From contig NZ_HE999450.1 of the NCBI RefSeq assembly GCF_000312305.1, forward strand, positions 57,983 to 107,027: a DNA stretch of 49,045 nt, in the 5' to 3' direction. This DNA is from Prevotella conceptionensis 9403948. Lineage in GTDB: Bacteria; Bacteroidota; Bacteroidia; Bacteroidales; Bacteroidaceae. Both the position numbers and the translations under genes were made by a program. Below are positions 36,250 through 45,000 of this stretch, one piece after another (the stretch's first letter is position 1; every line of letters starts with the position of its first letter). The notes beneath the pieces are model-generated. The model was not told the origin of the DNA. It did no database searches and saw only the letters and a list, made by a program, of their open reading frames with translations.

Positions 36250-36365
36250 GTAATGTGTTTTGCACCAAAACGCATTGCATTTAGCACCAAAACGCATTGC
36301 ATTTAGCATCAAAACGCATTGCATTTAGCACCAAAATGCAGCACATTTAGCAGCAAATAGCTCCC
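36250..36365 (+). repeat. Isolated 22-bp unit array of repeat A
   Basis: Four or five units of AAAACGCATTGCATTTAGCA type are followed by AGCAAATAGCTCCCAAGC, without the rest of repeat A. It lies 450 bases before copy 3. Confidence 0.75.
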
Positions 36366-36599
36366 AAGCAACATGCAAATAAATTATAACTGCTTGCTAA
36401 TAAGTTATTTATCTTTTATCGGCTAAAAGCCACTTGATGACTTTTAGCCGTGCGTATAAATATGCTGAAAGCCCTGATAAAACGTTAAAAGAAAGTATAT
36501 TCTTGCGCTTTTATAGATAAATGCCAGTAAATCAGTGTGTTATAAACTTCTGAAATACGCGCGTAAATTCGCCCTGTGTCTGGAAATTTCGCACCGATG

Positions 36600-37400
36600 G
36601 CACTCATGATGTTAAAATACGGTGCAAATATTTTACATTTCATTGGCTTTGTTCTGCGCATGGTGCACCCGTGTTCTAGATTTTTATAGTCAAACAGAAA
36701 TGGATTTGGAAAGTCATAGGTGCATCGTAATCAAACAAAATGTGCTCCTTTTCTTTTGCGTGAAGGTTTATTGATGCCATGCTACGCACACCTTGCATTC
36801 TTCTAACAACTATTTTCCAACAGCAATTCTGTTTGACTATAAATGGGCACTTCTTATAGTCTTTCACCTCTCCTATCTTGTCTGTTTTTAAGAAGAAGAC
36901 CTGCATTTTGTACCATTTAGCCTTTCTAGTTTGGTTTCCAGCTCATTATTTTATCACCCCAATTTCCCGCTTTTAGCCCCTAAAATCCCACTTTTTGTCC
37001 ACTATTTTGCCCTTTTCAGGCATGTGTTTCACGGCTCTAAAAGGTTTTGTTTATACTATTGTGGTGTATATTTATGCTTGTTGTCTCGTATTTAGCAGCA
37101 TTTTGCACTGCATTTAGCACCAAAATGGCTTGCGTTTAGTACCAAAATGGCCTGCGTTTAGCACCAAAACGCACTGCGTTTAGCGGCATATTGCATTGCG
37201 TTTAGTAGCAAAACGCAGTGCATTTAGCTACAAATGGGCCCAAATGTGGTGCAAACGGCGGCTTGCTTAAATAAAAATTCATTTTGCCGGCATTTACAAC
37301 CACCCCCTTTTTGCATCAAAAACTACTTTCGCGAGAATTGATTTTTTGCGGCAAGGTTGGCGATTGGTGGACAAAAAGGGTAGTCTTGGTGTTAAAAACC
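36600..37400 (+). repeat. Interspersed repeat A, copy 3 (interrupted)
   Basis: The block order matches copies 1 and 2. Its start (TTCTAGATTTTT, about 36,674) is interrupted by a 159-bp MITE-like element. The rest continues with TCTTGTCTGTTTTTAAGAAG, CCTGCATTTTGTACCATTTA, 22-bp units at about 37,105-37,220, AAATAAAAATTCATTTTG, and the hairpin block near 37,321-37,360. In this copy the 5' hairpin arm has lost pairing (CTACTTTC). No ORF is supported. Confidence 0.75.
36684..36842. mobile_element. MITE-like element with 16-bp perfect terminal inverted repeats
   Basis: TTATAGTCAAACAGAA at 36,684-36,699 and its exact complement TTCTGTTTGACTATAA at 36,827-36,842 bound a 159-bp segment. It falls inside repeat A copy 3, where copies 1 and 2 are continuous, so it looks like an insertion. 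It has no credible ORF; a 76-codon frame crossing it is accidental. Confidence 0.65.
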
Positions 37401-37409
37401 ATGCTGAAA

Positions 37410-37560
37410 AATTGACATGGCTTCAAGTTGACGGGTTGGCAAGTTGACGAGCTGACGAGTCGATGGGCGTGTTGGTTCGTACGTTTTTGATTTGATGAGT
37501 TGGCGATTTTTCTTGTTGATGAATTTACGAGTTTGTGAGTTGATAAGGATTGTTGGGCAC
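37410..37560. repeat. AAGTTGACGAGCTGACGAGT-type low-complexity array
   Basis: It follows repeat A copy 3 as the equivalent array follows copy 2 at 29,936. Degenerate units such as GGTTGGCAAGTTGACGAG and GAGTTGATAAGG. Confidence 0.65.
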
Positions 37561-37683
37561 CCCATGCAAGTCATTGCACTTAACTCTTTAACCTCGGCAT
37601 TCCTCTTTGTCCCTTTTTGGGGTTTATTCCTTTTCAACCCGTAACCACGTTTTGCCTCAGGCAAATGGGAGTGGATTTTGGAC

Positions 37684-37777
37684 TTAATCGTATCTTTCTC
37701 CGCTACATTCGTACATGAGCGGGATGTTTGTCTTGGTCTTGCATCGCAAGGACAACAAACGATACAATACGTTTTTC
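37684..37777 (-). mobile_element. Degraded insertion-sequence 5' end (relic c)
   Basis: The minus strand aligns with 48,830-48,915, including CTCATGTACGAA and GAGAAAGATACGATTAAG against GACAAAGATACAATAAAA of the transposase start. The frame is broken after three codons. The rest of the gap (37,778-38,243) has no supported gene. Confidence 0.65.
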
Positions 37778-38243
37778 TGAGGCCGTAATTTGATAAGTGT
37801 TCCTTTAAATCGTTGTAAGTTGGGGTTATGTAAGTTGTGTCTCAAGTTGGCAGGTTCGGGTACGCTTAGTTTGTTCGTGGGTTGTTGGATTGTGTTGTTG
37901 CCATGTTCCCTAGGTGGGGAGCTGATGTGTAGAGCAAGTGGGGCGCACAGAACCTCATCGGGGAATGATGGTGTGTTCACGTCGACGCGTGGGTGGCTTT
38001 CAATGTCGTAAACTTGCCTGTTTTCTCTGTGGTTTAGATTTCTTAAGCGTTGGCTTTGTGCTAGAAGACGTTTTGTTTTGTGTTGACACAATGGGGGAAG
38101 TGTAGGGCGACAGTATCTCTTATCGTGGTTTGGACTTTGCCGTATTGGGGTACAACAGGTGTGGTGTCTTGGGTTTTGGTGACTTCTGGCTAGATGGGGT
38201 TACGACTGAACCACAGTAGTTAAAATAAGAGAAAATCGCGGCG

Positions 38244-38251
38244 TAACTTTG
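38244..38251 (+). promoter_or_regulatory. -7 promoter box of the two-repeat lipoprotein
   Basis: TAACTTTG matches TAnnTTTG and gives a leader of about 55 nt to the ATG at 38315. Confidence 0.65.
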
Positions 38252-38314
38252 GAGGGAAACAAACAAATAGCTATCTTTGAAAGGATTAATTATGTTTCAA
38301 AAAATGGAAATCTT

Positions 38315-39091
38315 ATGAAAAAGTTTATTTATTTGGCATTTGCTGTTTTGGCGTTGCTTGCTTCGTCTTGCAGTAAAGACGATAATGAGGGTAGCACCTC
38401 GTTAGACGGCGACTGGTATATTTACGTGGGAAATAACAATAGCAGTAACAAGGGATATAGGTGGTTTCCCCCCAACCAATGTTCCCAAAAATCTGTATGG
38501 CGCATATCCGGAAACAGAATACATTTCGATTGGTATGATGGCAGGGATGGTACTTGCAAGCTTAAGTCCACATATTACGAATATACCGCCAACAATGGCG
38601 TGTTTGATATGATAGTTGCTGCAGACTCGCCTACCGATAGGGGCAAGAGAACCTCCATTAACTATCGCATGATAGGCAAGGAACTAATATTTAGCTGGAA
38701 GAACGGCTTATACGGAGACGAGATACAAGTGCTGCATAAAAAGGGAGTTGACTATGGTTACCTAGATCCGCTTGTAGGCTATTGGCGGTTAACTAAGGCA
38801 AGCGTGGGCAGCACCACGGTGTTTGTGAAACCTAATGAATGTTTGTCTGGCTCTGTTGTGGCCAGTGTGCTGGGGCTTACCATATATTTGGATTACCCAG
38901 AGAACGGCAGGTGCGTTAAGACAACAACGAACTTTACCTGGAAGAATGAAGGGGGGAGATATTCTGGCGTTAGCGATAGTGGAGAACACGTTACGTTCGA
39001 CATGAATTTCGAAAACAACAACCAAACGTTGATTTACAGAGTGAATACCCAAAATGGGCTGATGACACTGTACTTTAATAAAGTTAGGTGA
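38315..39091 (+). CDS. Lipoprotein made of two similar lipocalin-like halves
   Basis: 258 residues from the ATG at 38315 (the open frame begins earlier, at 38249, inside the leader). Lipobox LLASSC near residues 15-20, followed by KDDNEG, a common Bacteroidetes lipoprotein export signal. Two halves share a pattern. Half 1 has SLDGDWYIYVG, then PNQCSQKSVWRI and DGTCKLKSTYYEY. Half 2 has PLVGYWRLTKA, then PNECLSGSVV and NGRCVKTTTNFTW. The paired cysteines in each half could form a disulphide. The fold resembles lipocalin-like Bacteroidetes domains; ligand unknown. A terminator follows. Confidence 0.85.
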   Translation: MKKFIYLAFAVLALLASSCSKDDNEGSTSLDGDWYIYVGNNNSSNKGYRWFPPNQCSQKSVWRISGNRIHFDWYDGRDGTCKLKSTYYEYTANNGVFDMIVAADSPTDRGKRTSINYRMIGKELIFSWKNGLYGDEIQVLHKKGVDYGYLDPLVGYWRLTKASVGSTTVFVKPNECLSGSVVASVLGLTIYLDYPENGRCVKTTTNFTWKNEGGRYSGVSDSGEHVTFDMNFENNNQTLIYRVNTQNGLMTLYFNKVR

Positions 39092-39124
39092 GACGACTGT
39101 TGTTGGGCCACGGCCTAGATTGAC

Positions 39125-39162
39125 AAAAGGCGGACCGCACGATGGTGTGGGGTTCGCCTTTT
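39125..39162 (+). terminator. Intrinsic terminator of the lipoprotein gene
   Basis: AAAAGGCGGACC (39125-39136) pairs with GGTTCGCCTTTT (39151-39162), one mismatch. The stem supplies its own T-run. Confidence 0.8.
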
Positions 39163-39345
39163 AGCTGTTTATTGAAGATGTGCGCCCTGTTCGGACCTTG
39201 CATGGGGTAAGCGATAAGGGTACGCAGACGGGCTATGGCAGCAGCCGTAGCGAGGGGGAATGTTTTTGGTGGCCGTGTCGGCCTGCTGTTTTAAGGATAA
39301 AGGGTGTTGTGTGCCGTATGGGCAAAGCCGTTCTGCGCCCTGGCA

Positions 39346-39545
39346 CACGTTTAAACCCCATTTGGTGGTTATACTGCTTACCAATTATTTTAGGTTGTTT
39401 CCTTTGTTTCCAGTCCACCTTTCGTTTGGTTGTCGGCATCTTGCTTGTTTTATTATCTTGACGTTGTTCGCCATACCTTGAAGGAGACAGACAAGATGCC
39501 CTGCAAGACACAAAGCCTGCACAGGTTTTAGCGGCCAATTTAAGG
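39346..39545 (+). repeat. Interspersed repeat B, copy 2
   Basis: Aligns with 35,818-36,030. In this copy GGCATCTTG and CAAGATGCC lie about 55 bases apart and can pair. The adjoining 39,169-39,345 and 39,546-39,632 hold no supported gene. Confidence 0.7.
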
Positions 39546-39632
39546 TAAAGGCAACGGCCAATTGGGGATAAAAGCATGTTTGCGTTTGGTGGCGACAGCA
39601 TCCATCTAGGGTGTGGGCAAAGGGAAAAATAA

Positions 39633-39664
39633 AAAGCGGAACGGGCTGATGTCCGTTCCGCTTT
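39633..39664 (-). terminator. Intrinsic terminator of recA
   Basis: A perfect 12-bp stem (AAAGCGGAACGG at 39633-39644 with CCGTTCCGCTTT at 39653-39664). On the minus strand it runs into TTTTTATTTTTCCC. It lies 45 bases past the recA stop. Confidence 0.85.
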
Positions 39665-39709
39665 GATGTTTTTTGTGCCATCGGGGCGCGCAAGGATAGG
39701 GGGTTAATC

Positions 39710-40735
39710 CTAGTCTTGCTTATCTTTAATGGCTTGCATGATTTTTGCTTCCAGCTCTTCGCACAGTTCGGGGTTGTCTTTGAGCAGGTTTTTGGTGGCA
39801 TCGCGGCCTTGACCTAGCTTGGCCTCGTTGTACGAGAACCATGAACCGCTCTTCTTAATGATTTCGTATTCAACGCCAAGGTCGAGAATTTCGCCCACCT
39901 TAGATATGCCTTCGCCGAAAGTAATTTCGAATTCGGTTTTGCGGAAAGGCGGTGCAACCTTGTTCTTCACCACTTTTACGCGCACTTGGTTGCCCACGAT
40001 GTTGTCGCCATCTTTAATGCTGGTTACTTTACGAATGTCTAAACGAACACTGGCGTAGAACTTCAATGCGTTGCCGCCAGTGGTTGTTTCGGGGTTGCCG
40101 AACATCACGCCGATTTTCTCGCGCAACTGGTTGATGAAGATACACGTGGTGTTGGTTTTGCTGATGGTAGACGTTAGCTTGCGCAAGGCTTGGCTCATCA
40201 GTCGTGCTTGCAGGCCCACATTGTTGTCGCCCATGTCGCCTTCAATCTCCTTTTTGGGCGTAAGTGCCGCCACAGAGTCGACAACAAGGATGTCGATGGC
40301 CGACGAACGGATAAGCTGGTCGGCTATTTCGAGAGCCTGTTCGCCGTTGTCGGGTTGCGAAATCCAAAGGTTTGCCACGTCTACACCAAGTTTTTCGGCA
40401 TAGAAACGGTCGAAGGCGTGCTCGGCATCGATAAAGGCGGCAATGCCGCCAGCCTTTTGCGCCTCGGCAATGGCGTGGATGGCGAGTGTGGTTTTACCCG
40501 ACGATTCGGGGCCATAAATCTCGATGATGCGGCCGCGGGGATAGCCTCCCACGCCTAAGGCCACGTCTAGACCGATGCTGCCCGTGGGTATTACCTCTAC
40601 ATTCTCTATCTGCTCGTCGCCCATTTTCATTATCGAGCCTTTGCCAAAGTCTTTTTCTATCTTGCTCATCGCCGCTTGCAGGGCTTTGAGTTTGGCCTCA
40701 TCGGGCGAAAGTTGTTTGCTTTCTTCTTTTGCCAT
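39710..40735 (-). CDS. recA: Recombinase RecA
   Basis: 341 residues, the usual length. RecA forms filaments on single-stranded DNA, drives strand exchange and triggers the SOS response. Walker A is GPESSGKT (75-82), Walker B is [10 protein letters not shown] (about 149-158), and the DNA-binding loop L2 region carries [20 protein letters not shown]. The C-terminus is acidic and lysine-rich as expected. It follows the carboxynorspermidine dehydrogenase gene by 37 bases on the same strand, so it may be read from an upstream promoter; no SOS box can be judged here. Its own terminator follows. Confidence 0.97.
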   Translation of the reverse strand: MAKEESKQLSPDEAKLKALQAAMSKIEKDFGKGSIMKMGDEQIENVEVIPTGSIGLDVALGVGGYPRGRIIEIYGPESSGKTTLAIHAIAEAQKAGGIAAFIDAEHAFDRFYAEKLGVDVANLWISQPDNGEQALEIADQLIRSSAIDILVVDSVAALTPKKEIEGDMGDNNVGLQARLMSQALRKLTSTISKTNTTCIFINQLREKIGVMFGNPETTTGGNALKFYASVRLDIRKVTSIKDGDNIVGNQVRVKVVKNKVAPPFRKTEFEITFGEGISKVGEILDLGVEYEIIKKSGSWFSYNEAKLGQGRDATKNLLKDNPELCEELEAKIMQAIKDKQD

Positions 40736-40772
40736 TTGTTGTTGTTTTAGGTATGATGGGGTGGTTTAAGGG

Positions 40773-42011
40773 TTACAATTCAAGGTCGCCACCGAACTCT
40801 TCGTGCCAGGGCAGTCCCTGTATGTTAAGCTGTTCCATGAATGGATCGGGGTCGAACTCTTCTACGTTCCATACGCCTGGCTTGCGCCAGAGGCCCTTGA
40901 AGAACATCATTGCACCAATCATGGCCGGTACGCCCGTGGTGTAGCTAACACCTTGCATGCCCGTTTCTTTGTAGGCATCTTGGTGTTTGCAGTTGTTGTA
41001 TACGTAGTAAGTAAGTTCCTTGCCATCTTTTACGCCACGAATACGGCAGCCGATGGATGTTTCGCCGTCGTAGTTGGCGCCCAAGTCTTGTGGGTTGGGC
41101 AGCACGGCTTTAAGGAATTGCAAGGGAACGATGTTCACTTTGACACGCTTACCCGAACCATCGGCTAGCGGTGCCTCGTATTCTATCTCGTCGATACGCG
41201 ACATACCGAGGTTTTGTATCACGTCGAGATAGGTGAGATATTGTTGTCCGAAGGTCATCCAAAAGCGCGCTTGGCGAATGGTGGGATAATTCTTTACCAA
41301 ACTTTCAAGCTCTTCGTGGTGCATCAGGTAACTTTCGCGCGAGCCAATATTGGGGTAAGTGATGGGCTGATGTACAGCCAGCGGTTCGGTTTCGAGCCAC
41401 TCTCCGTCTTTGTAGTACAAGCCTTTTTGGGTTATCTCGCGTATGTTAATCTCTGGATTGAAGTTGGTTGCGAAGGCCTTGTGGTGGTTTCCGGCGTTGC
41501 AGTCGACAATGTCGAGATAGTGAATTTCGTCGAAATGGTGCTTGGCAGCGTATGCCGTGTAGATGCCGCTTACGCCTGGGTCGAACCCACAGCCCAGAAT
41601 GGCGGTGAGTCCTGCCTCTTCAAAGCGTTGCTTGTAGGCCCATTGCCACGAATATTCGAAGTGTGCCTCGTCTTTGGGTTCGTAGTTGGCGGTGTCTAGA
41701 TAGTTGCAACCGCAGGCCAAACAGGCCTCCATGATGGTGAGGTCTTGGTAGGGTAGGGCCAGGTTGATAACCAGTTCGGGCTTAAAGTCGTTGAACAGGG
41801 TTTTCAGTTGTTCAACGTCGTCGGCGTCTACTTGTGCCGTCTTGATGTCCATATCATAGCCTTTGGCATGTATGGCATCCACTATTTCGTCGCACTTTTC
41901 CTTTCGGCGACTTGCAATCATAAACTCGCCGAAGTGCGTTTTGTTTTGTGCGATTTTAAATGCGGCCACGGTAGCAACGCCACCTGCGCCAATCATAAGA
42001 ACTTTTCCCAT
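40773..42011 (-). CDS. Carboxynorspermidine dehydrogenase / saccharopine dehydrogenase family
   Basis: 412 residues from the ATG at 42011 (MGKVLMIGAGGV), which places the Rossmann GAGGV (8-12) directly at the N-terminus; the longer open frame adds 14 polar residues and is rejected. Motifs typical of the carboxynorspermidine dehydrogenase branch are DTANYEPKDEAHFEYSWQWA, GCGFDPGVSGIYTAYAAKHH and DCNAGNHH. It reductively joins aspartate semialdehyde with a diamine using NADPH, in the alternative spermidine route common in Bacteroidetes. The decarboxylase partner is not in the window. In line with recA and the DUF6621 gene. Confidence 0.9.
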   Translation of the reverse strand: MGKVLMIGAGGVATVAAFKIAQNKTHFGEFMIASRRKEKCDEIVDAIHAKGYDMDIKTAQVDADDVEQLKTLFNDFKPELVINLALPYQDLTIMEACLACGCNYLDTANYEPKDEAHFEYSWQWAYKQRFEEAGLTAILGCGFDPGVSGIYTAYAAKHHFDEIHYLDIVDCNAGNHHKAFATNFNPEINIREITQKGLYYKDGEWLETEPLAVHQPITYPNIGSRESYLMHHEELESLVKNYPTIRQARFWMTFGQQYLTYLDVIQNLGMSRIDEIEYEAPLADGSGKRVKVNIVPLQFLKAVLPNPQDLGANYDGETSIGCRIRGVKDGKELTYYVYNNCKHQDAYKETGMQGVSYTTGVPAMIGAMMFFKGLWRKPGVWNVEEFDPDPFMEQLNIQGLPWHEEFGGDLEL

Positions 42012-42092
42012 ATCGTTTTGTTGTTTCTGTTTGCTATGTTTGTGTTGCCGCAAGATGTTGCGGGGGTGCTGTATGGTGCTAACGCCGTGTAC

Positions 42093-42695
42093 TTATTGGG
42101 CGTTTATCTCGTCGCTCCTTATGCCGAGGGCGTTCATGAGCGAGTAACCCAATATCTCTTGGCGGAAGTTTCCGCCTGGGAGGGGCTGCATGGCGAAGAC
42201 GGTTACGCGCTTGCTGTCGTCGTCTAGGCGGTGCATCTGATGGCGAATGCCCTCGTATAGTTCGGCGTTTTCGGCGTTTGGCACAACCATCACGCGCTTA
42301 ACTTCGGACTGGGCACAGACTGTTTGCACCACATCGAGAAAAAAGTCGGTGGCGTTTACCAAGTCTTCCACGGGGTATGTGCCGATGGCGAACTCGCCCA
42401 AGCCGTCTTTGAAGGCCTTGCCGTTTAGCTCATCAGCGAAGTTGGCAGGCGCAAAGTTCTCCATTTGGGTTTTCGCCTTGCTATGAACCATCACCACTTG
42501 CAGGCTGTTTTCGCCGTTGCGCACGCCTCCATCGAGGGCGATGCAGTCGAGCCAGCGTGCCAAGTCGGCTTGCGGAATGCGCCGGCCGATGATGCGTTCG
42601 AAGTTAACGATGAGGTTGAATGCCACGTTGTCTACGTAGTCGGCATCAACTACGATGACGTTTTCGCTCCAATTGTTTTTTACGGCTTGTTCCAT
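42093..42695 (-). CDS. DUF6621-type protein
   Basis: 200 residues, cytoplasmic, no signal peptide. It begins ENVIVVDADYVDNVAFNLIV (about 11-30), a beta-alpha start with a DxD pattern. A later segment VKRVMVVPNAENAELYEGIR (about 138-157) again suggests an alpha/beta Rossmann-like fold. I recall the DUF6621 name for Bacteroidales proteins of this type; the function is unknown. It lies 81 bases before the carboxynorspermidine dehydrogenase gene and likely leads an operon running into recA. Its -7 box is 16 bp upstream. Confidence 0.8.
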   Translation of the reverse strand: MEQAVKNNWSENVIVVDADYVDNVAFNLIVNFERIIGRRIPQADLARWLDCIALDGGVRNGENSLQVVMVHSKAKTQMENFAPANFADELNGKAFKDGLGEFAIGTYPVEDLVNATDFFLDVVQTVCAQSEVKRVMVVPNAENAELYEGIRHQMHRLDDDSKRVTVFAMQPLPGGNFRQEILGYSLMNALGIRSDEINAQ

Positions 42696-42710
42696 TGTTG
42701 CAAAGATAAC

Positions 42711-42718
42711 AAGAACTT
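42711..42718 (-). promoter_or_regulatory. -7 promoter box of the DUF6621 - recA operon
   Basis: The minus strand reads TATCTTTG (TAnnTTTG), 16 bp before the ATG at 42695, implying a very short leader. Confidence 0.6.
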
Positions 42719-42769
42719 GCGTAAAAAAGGCAGGGTGGGGCGATTATTTTTAGTTTGAGGAGGTGAAGT

Positions 42770-43165
42770 TGTTTTTCAGGAGTTGAGGAGTTGTTTTCAG
42801 GAGTTAAGGAGTTATGGAGTTAAGGAGTTAAGCCAAATGCCTTGTTGCAGAGTTGCAGTTCTCCTTGTACACTCGTGTGCTTGGCAACTCGTTAACTGAT
42901 GTTTGGCTTAATTCGGTTAGTTGACAAGTTAACAAGTTAAGAAGTTGACAAGCTAACAAGTTTAATGTGGAGAAGTTAACAATGAGCAGGAAAGGCTGCC
43001 GTTAATCACAAAGCATTTGGCTTAACTCCTCAACTCCATAGTTCCTCAAAAACAGCAACCACTCTGCAACATGGCATTTGGCTTAACTCCTTAACTCTAT
43101 AGTTCCTCAAAAACAGCAACCACTCTGCAACAAGGCATTTGGCTTAACTCCTTAACTCCTCAAAT
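42770..43165. repeat. Inverted and tandem repeats downstream of the porin gene
   Basis: A 37-base perfect inverted repeat links 42,816-42,852 with 43,123-43,159 (core AGCCAAATGCCTTGTTGCAG and its complement). Within it a 61-bp tandem repeat starts at 43,013, 43,074 and 43,135 (GCATTTGGCTTAACTCC). GAGTTAAGGAGTT and ACAAGTTAACAAG low-complexity runs fill the rest. In the porin mRNA 3' region this would fold into a very long stem. Confidence 0.85.
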
Positions 43166-43173
43166 TAACTCCT

Positions 43174-44388
43174 CTAATAGCATTTGATGCGATACATCAG
43201 GCCCAGTTCGAGCTTGTTGGTGTGGTAATCGGACAGGCCGCAAGCGTGGTTGTAGTCTACTTTCTGACCCATGTAAGCCAAGAAAAGGCGTAGGTTTTGC
43301 CCTTTGACGGGGAAGTATTCTAGGCTGGCCACGTAGCTGTAATACTTGCGATAGTTTTTTAACGCCTCGTATTGGGGAATGCTCGTGGTTTCGTAACTGC
43401 CCCGAAGTTTAAGGTTGCATCGCGGTGCAAACTGCCAATTGGCTTCGCTGACGAGGGTGTTGTAGTGCACGTTGCCGAAGAACACGCCTTCTTCGTTGTT
43501 TACAAGGCTATTTAACTCGCCCGATGCGATGCGCAAGCGGTCTAGTTCGTCAATGGCCCCATAATAGTCTATGTACCATTGCAGCTTAGGCAAGTTGAGC
43601 CTTTGACCAAGACTAAGCATGCGCGAATATTTGTCCTTGGCCTGCGTTTGCAGTCCCCATGCCCATCGGGTTTGTAGGCGGTCATTGAAGAAGTTGCCGT
43701 TCCAGTTGGCGATATAGGTGAGGGGGATGTTGCTGGGCGTTAGCAGTTGGCGGTCGTTGGCAAGGTCGGGACCAGCCATTTTGGCATCCTTGGCATACTC
43801 TTGCTCGAACGTTCCGTTGTGCGAGTCGGTTATTTGTAGGCCAAACTCTTGGGTTGGCACGGGCTTGAATGTTACTTGCGCACCCGCAACAAAACATTCC
43901 ATGTGCGCCACGAAGTCGCAATATTGGTATACAAAGAGTGGGTTCTCGTCGTATTCGTAGCCTCCCCATATCTGTCCTATCTTTCCTGCCTGCACTTCCC
44001 ACTTGGGATTGAAGGTGTAACCCACCATCATCATGTCGGTGGCCTTGGCAAAATTGTCTTCGCCTTGTGGTTCGTAGCCGCTGTTAAGGTGCTGTCTCAG
44101 GCGATAGAAGAGCTTATCCGTGACGTGTCCTTTAATCTCCAAGCGCAACTGTCGGTTGACAAACGCCCCCTTCCACGTGCCGTTATGTTCGGTGGCGCGT
44201 GCTGCTGCGGCGAAGTTGAGGTAGAGGTTAAAGGCATCTGTTTTCTTTTCTAGCTTCAACACCCGTTCGGCAATTGAGGGTGTGTCGTCGTCTTCGCCGC
44301 CCATACCCGTGTTGTTTCCCTGCGCCCGAGCCGTTAGGGGCAGGCATAGGAACAGGGACATGGCGGCAAGTAGATTGTTTACTTTCAT
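43174..44388 (-). CDS. Outer-membrane porin, phosphate-selective O/P-like
   Basis: 404 residues. Signal peptide at 1-22 (LFLCLPLTARAQ). After a short linker with a coiled-coil-like segment (SIAERVLKLEKKTDAFNLYL) the sequence is an alternating beta-barrel pattern: LRLEIKGHVTDKLFYRLRQH, VGYTFNPKWEVQAGKIGQIW, LEYFPVKGQNLRLFLAYMGQ. It ends in a strand rich in aromatic and hydrophobic residues (LGLMYRIKCY). It belongs with the porin O/P superfamily of Bacteroidetes. The solute is unknown; phosphate or oligomeric anions are a family-based guess. A long leader of about 245 nt separates it from a -7 box. Confidence 0.88.
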   Translation of the reverse strand: MKVNNLLAAMSLFLCLPLTARAQGNNTGMGGEDDDTPSIAERVLKLEKKTDAFNLYLNFAAAARATEHNGTWKGAFVNRQLRLEIKGHVTDKLFYRLRQHLNSGYEPQGEDNFAKATDMMMVGYTFNPKWEVQAGKIGQIWGGYEYDENPLFVYQYCDFVAHMECFVAGAQVTFKPVPTQEFGLQITDSHNGTFEQEYAKDAKMAGPDLANDRQLLTPSNIPLTYIANWNGNFFNDRLQTRWAWGLQTQAKDKYSRMLSLGQRLNLPKLQWYIDYYGAIDELDRLRIASGELNSLVNNEEGVFFGNVHYNTLVSEANWQFAPRCNLKLRGSYETTSIPQYEALKNYRKYYSYVASLEYFPVKGQNLRLFLAYMGQKVDYNHACGLSDYHTNKLELGLMYRIKCY

Positions 44389-44632
44389 GATGTTTGTTAG
44401 TGAGTATTTAAAGTTTATGAGTGTTTGGGTTTGTTAGTTGGTGAACTTGTGGGGTTCGTTAATTGATGTGCTTATGGGGCTTATGCTTTCATTCGGGCGC
44501 CAACGCGGACGAACGTGAACACGCTTACGAGTTGCAAAAGGATGATTGCCGTAGCCATAGCCTGATTGTTTGATGGTTGTGTCGCACCCGTCCATCATTC
44601 GTTAGTATATGATGATTGTACGTACCAATATG

Positions 44633-44640
44633 CAAATATA
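44633..44640 (-). promoter_or_regulatory. -7 promoter box of the porin gene
   Basis: The minus strand reads TATATTTG (TAnnTTTG). The ATG is at 44388, so the leader would be about 245 nt. Bases 44,389-44,632 hold no other gene. Confidence 0.5.
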
Positions 44641-44819
44641 GGAAAGTTTGCGCTAGTATGGTGCATAGATGGGATGTTTTTTGAGAATGAGGGGAGAAAA
44701 GTGGGTGTTGTTGCTACTGCGGAGTGTTTGTGTTTTTGATTTTGCAGCGTGGTTTTAGGGGATGTAAAGGGGCTTTTCAGTAGTAGGTGAGGTGTGTAAA
44801 AGTCAGGCAAACATGTAAT

Positions 44820-44849
44820 GCCTCAATAGCTTTTGCGGGCTATTGAGGC
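44820..44849 (-). terminator. Hairpin between the STAND gene and the porin gene
   Basis: A perfect 11-bp stem (GCCTCAATAGC at 44820-44830 with GCTATTGAGGC at 44839-44849) and an 8-nt loop. It lies 150 bases past the STAND gene stop and upstream of the porin promoter. The T-run is weak, so the terminator role is probable rather than certain. Confidence 0.55.
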
Positions 44850-45000
44850 GTTATATGCTTGTTTATTGCATCATTTCTTCAAATATATCCTATACTGATT
44901 ATCAGCAAATTATATTTGCATGGTACAAGAATGTTTCCTCAATTAGAGTAGTATTGATTAGAAAACATCTTGGATGTTGTCACTATTATTACTCAATCTC

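Noticed and set aside
36676..36906. 76-codon minus-strand ORF
   Set aside because: It spans the MITE-like element and the flank of repeat A, so it is an accidental frame.
37684..38091. 135-codon minus-strand ORF
   Set aside because: Its end is the decayed transposase start of relic c and the rest has random-looking composition.
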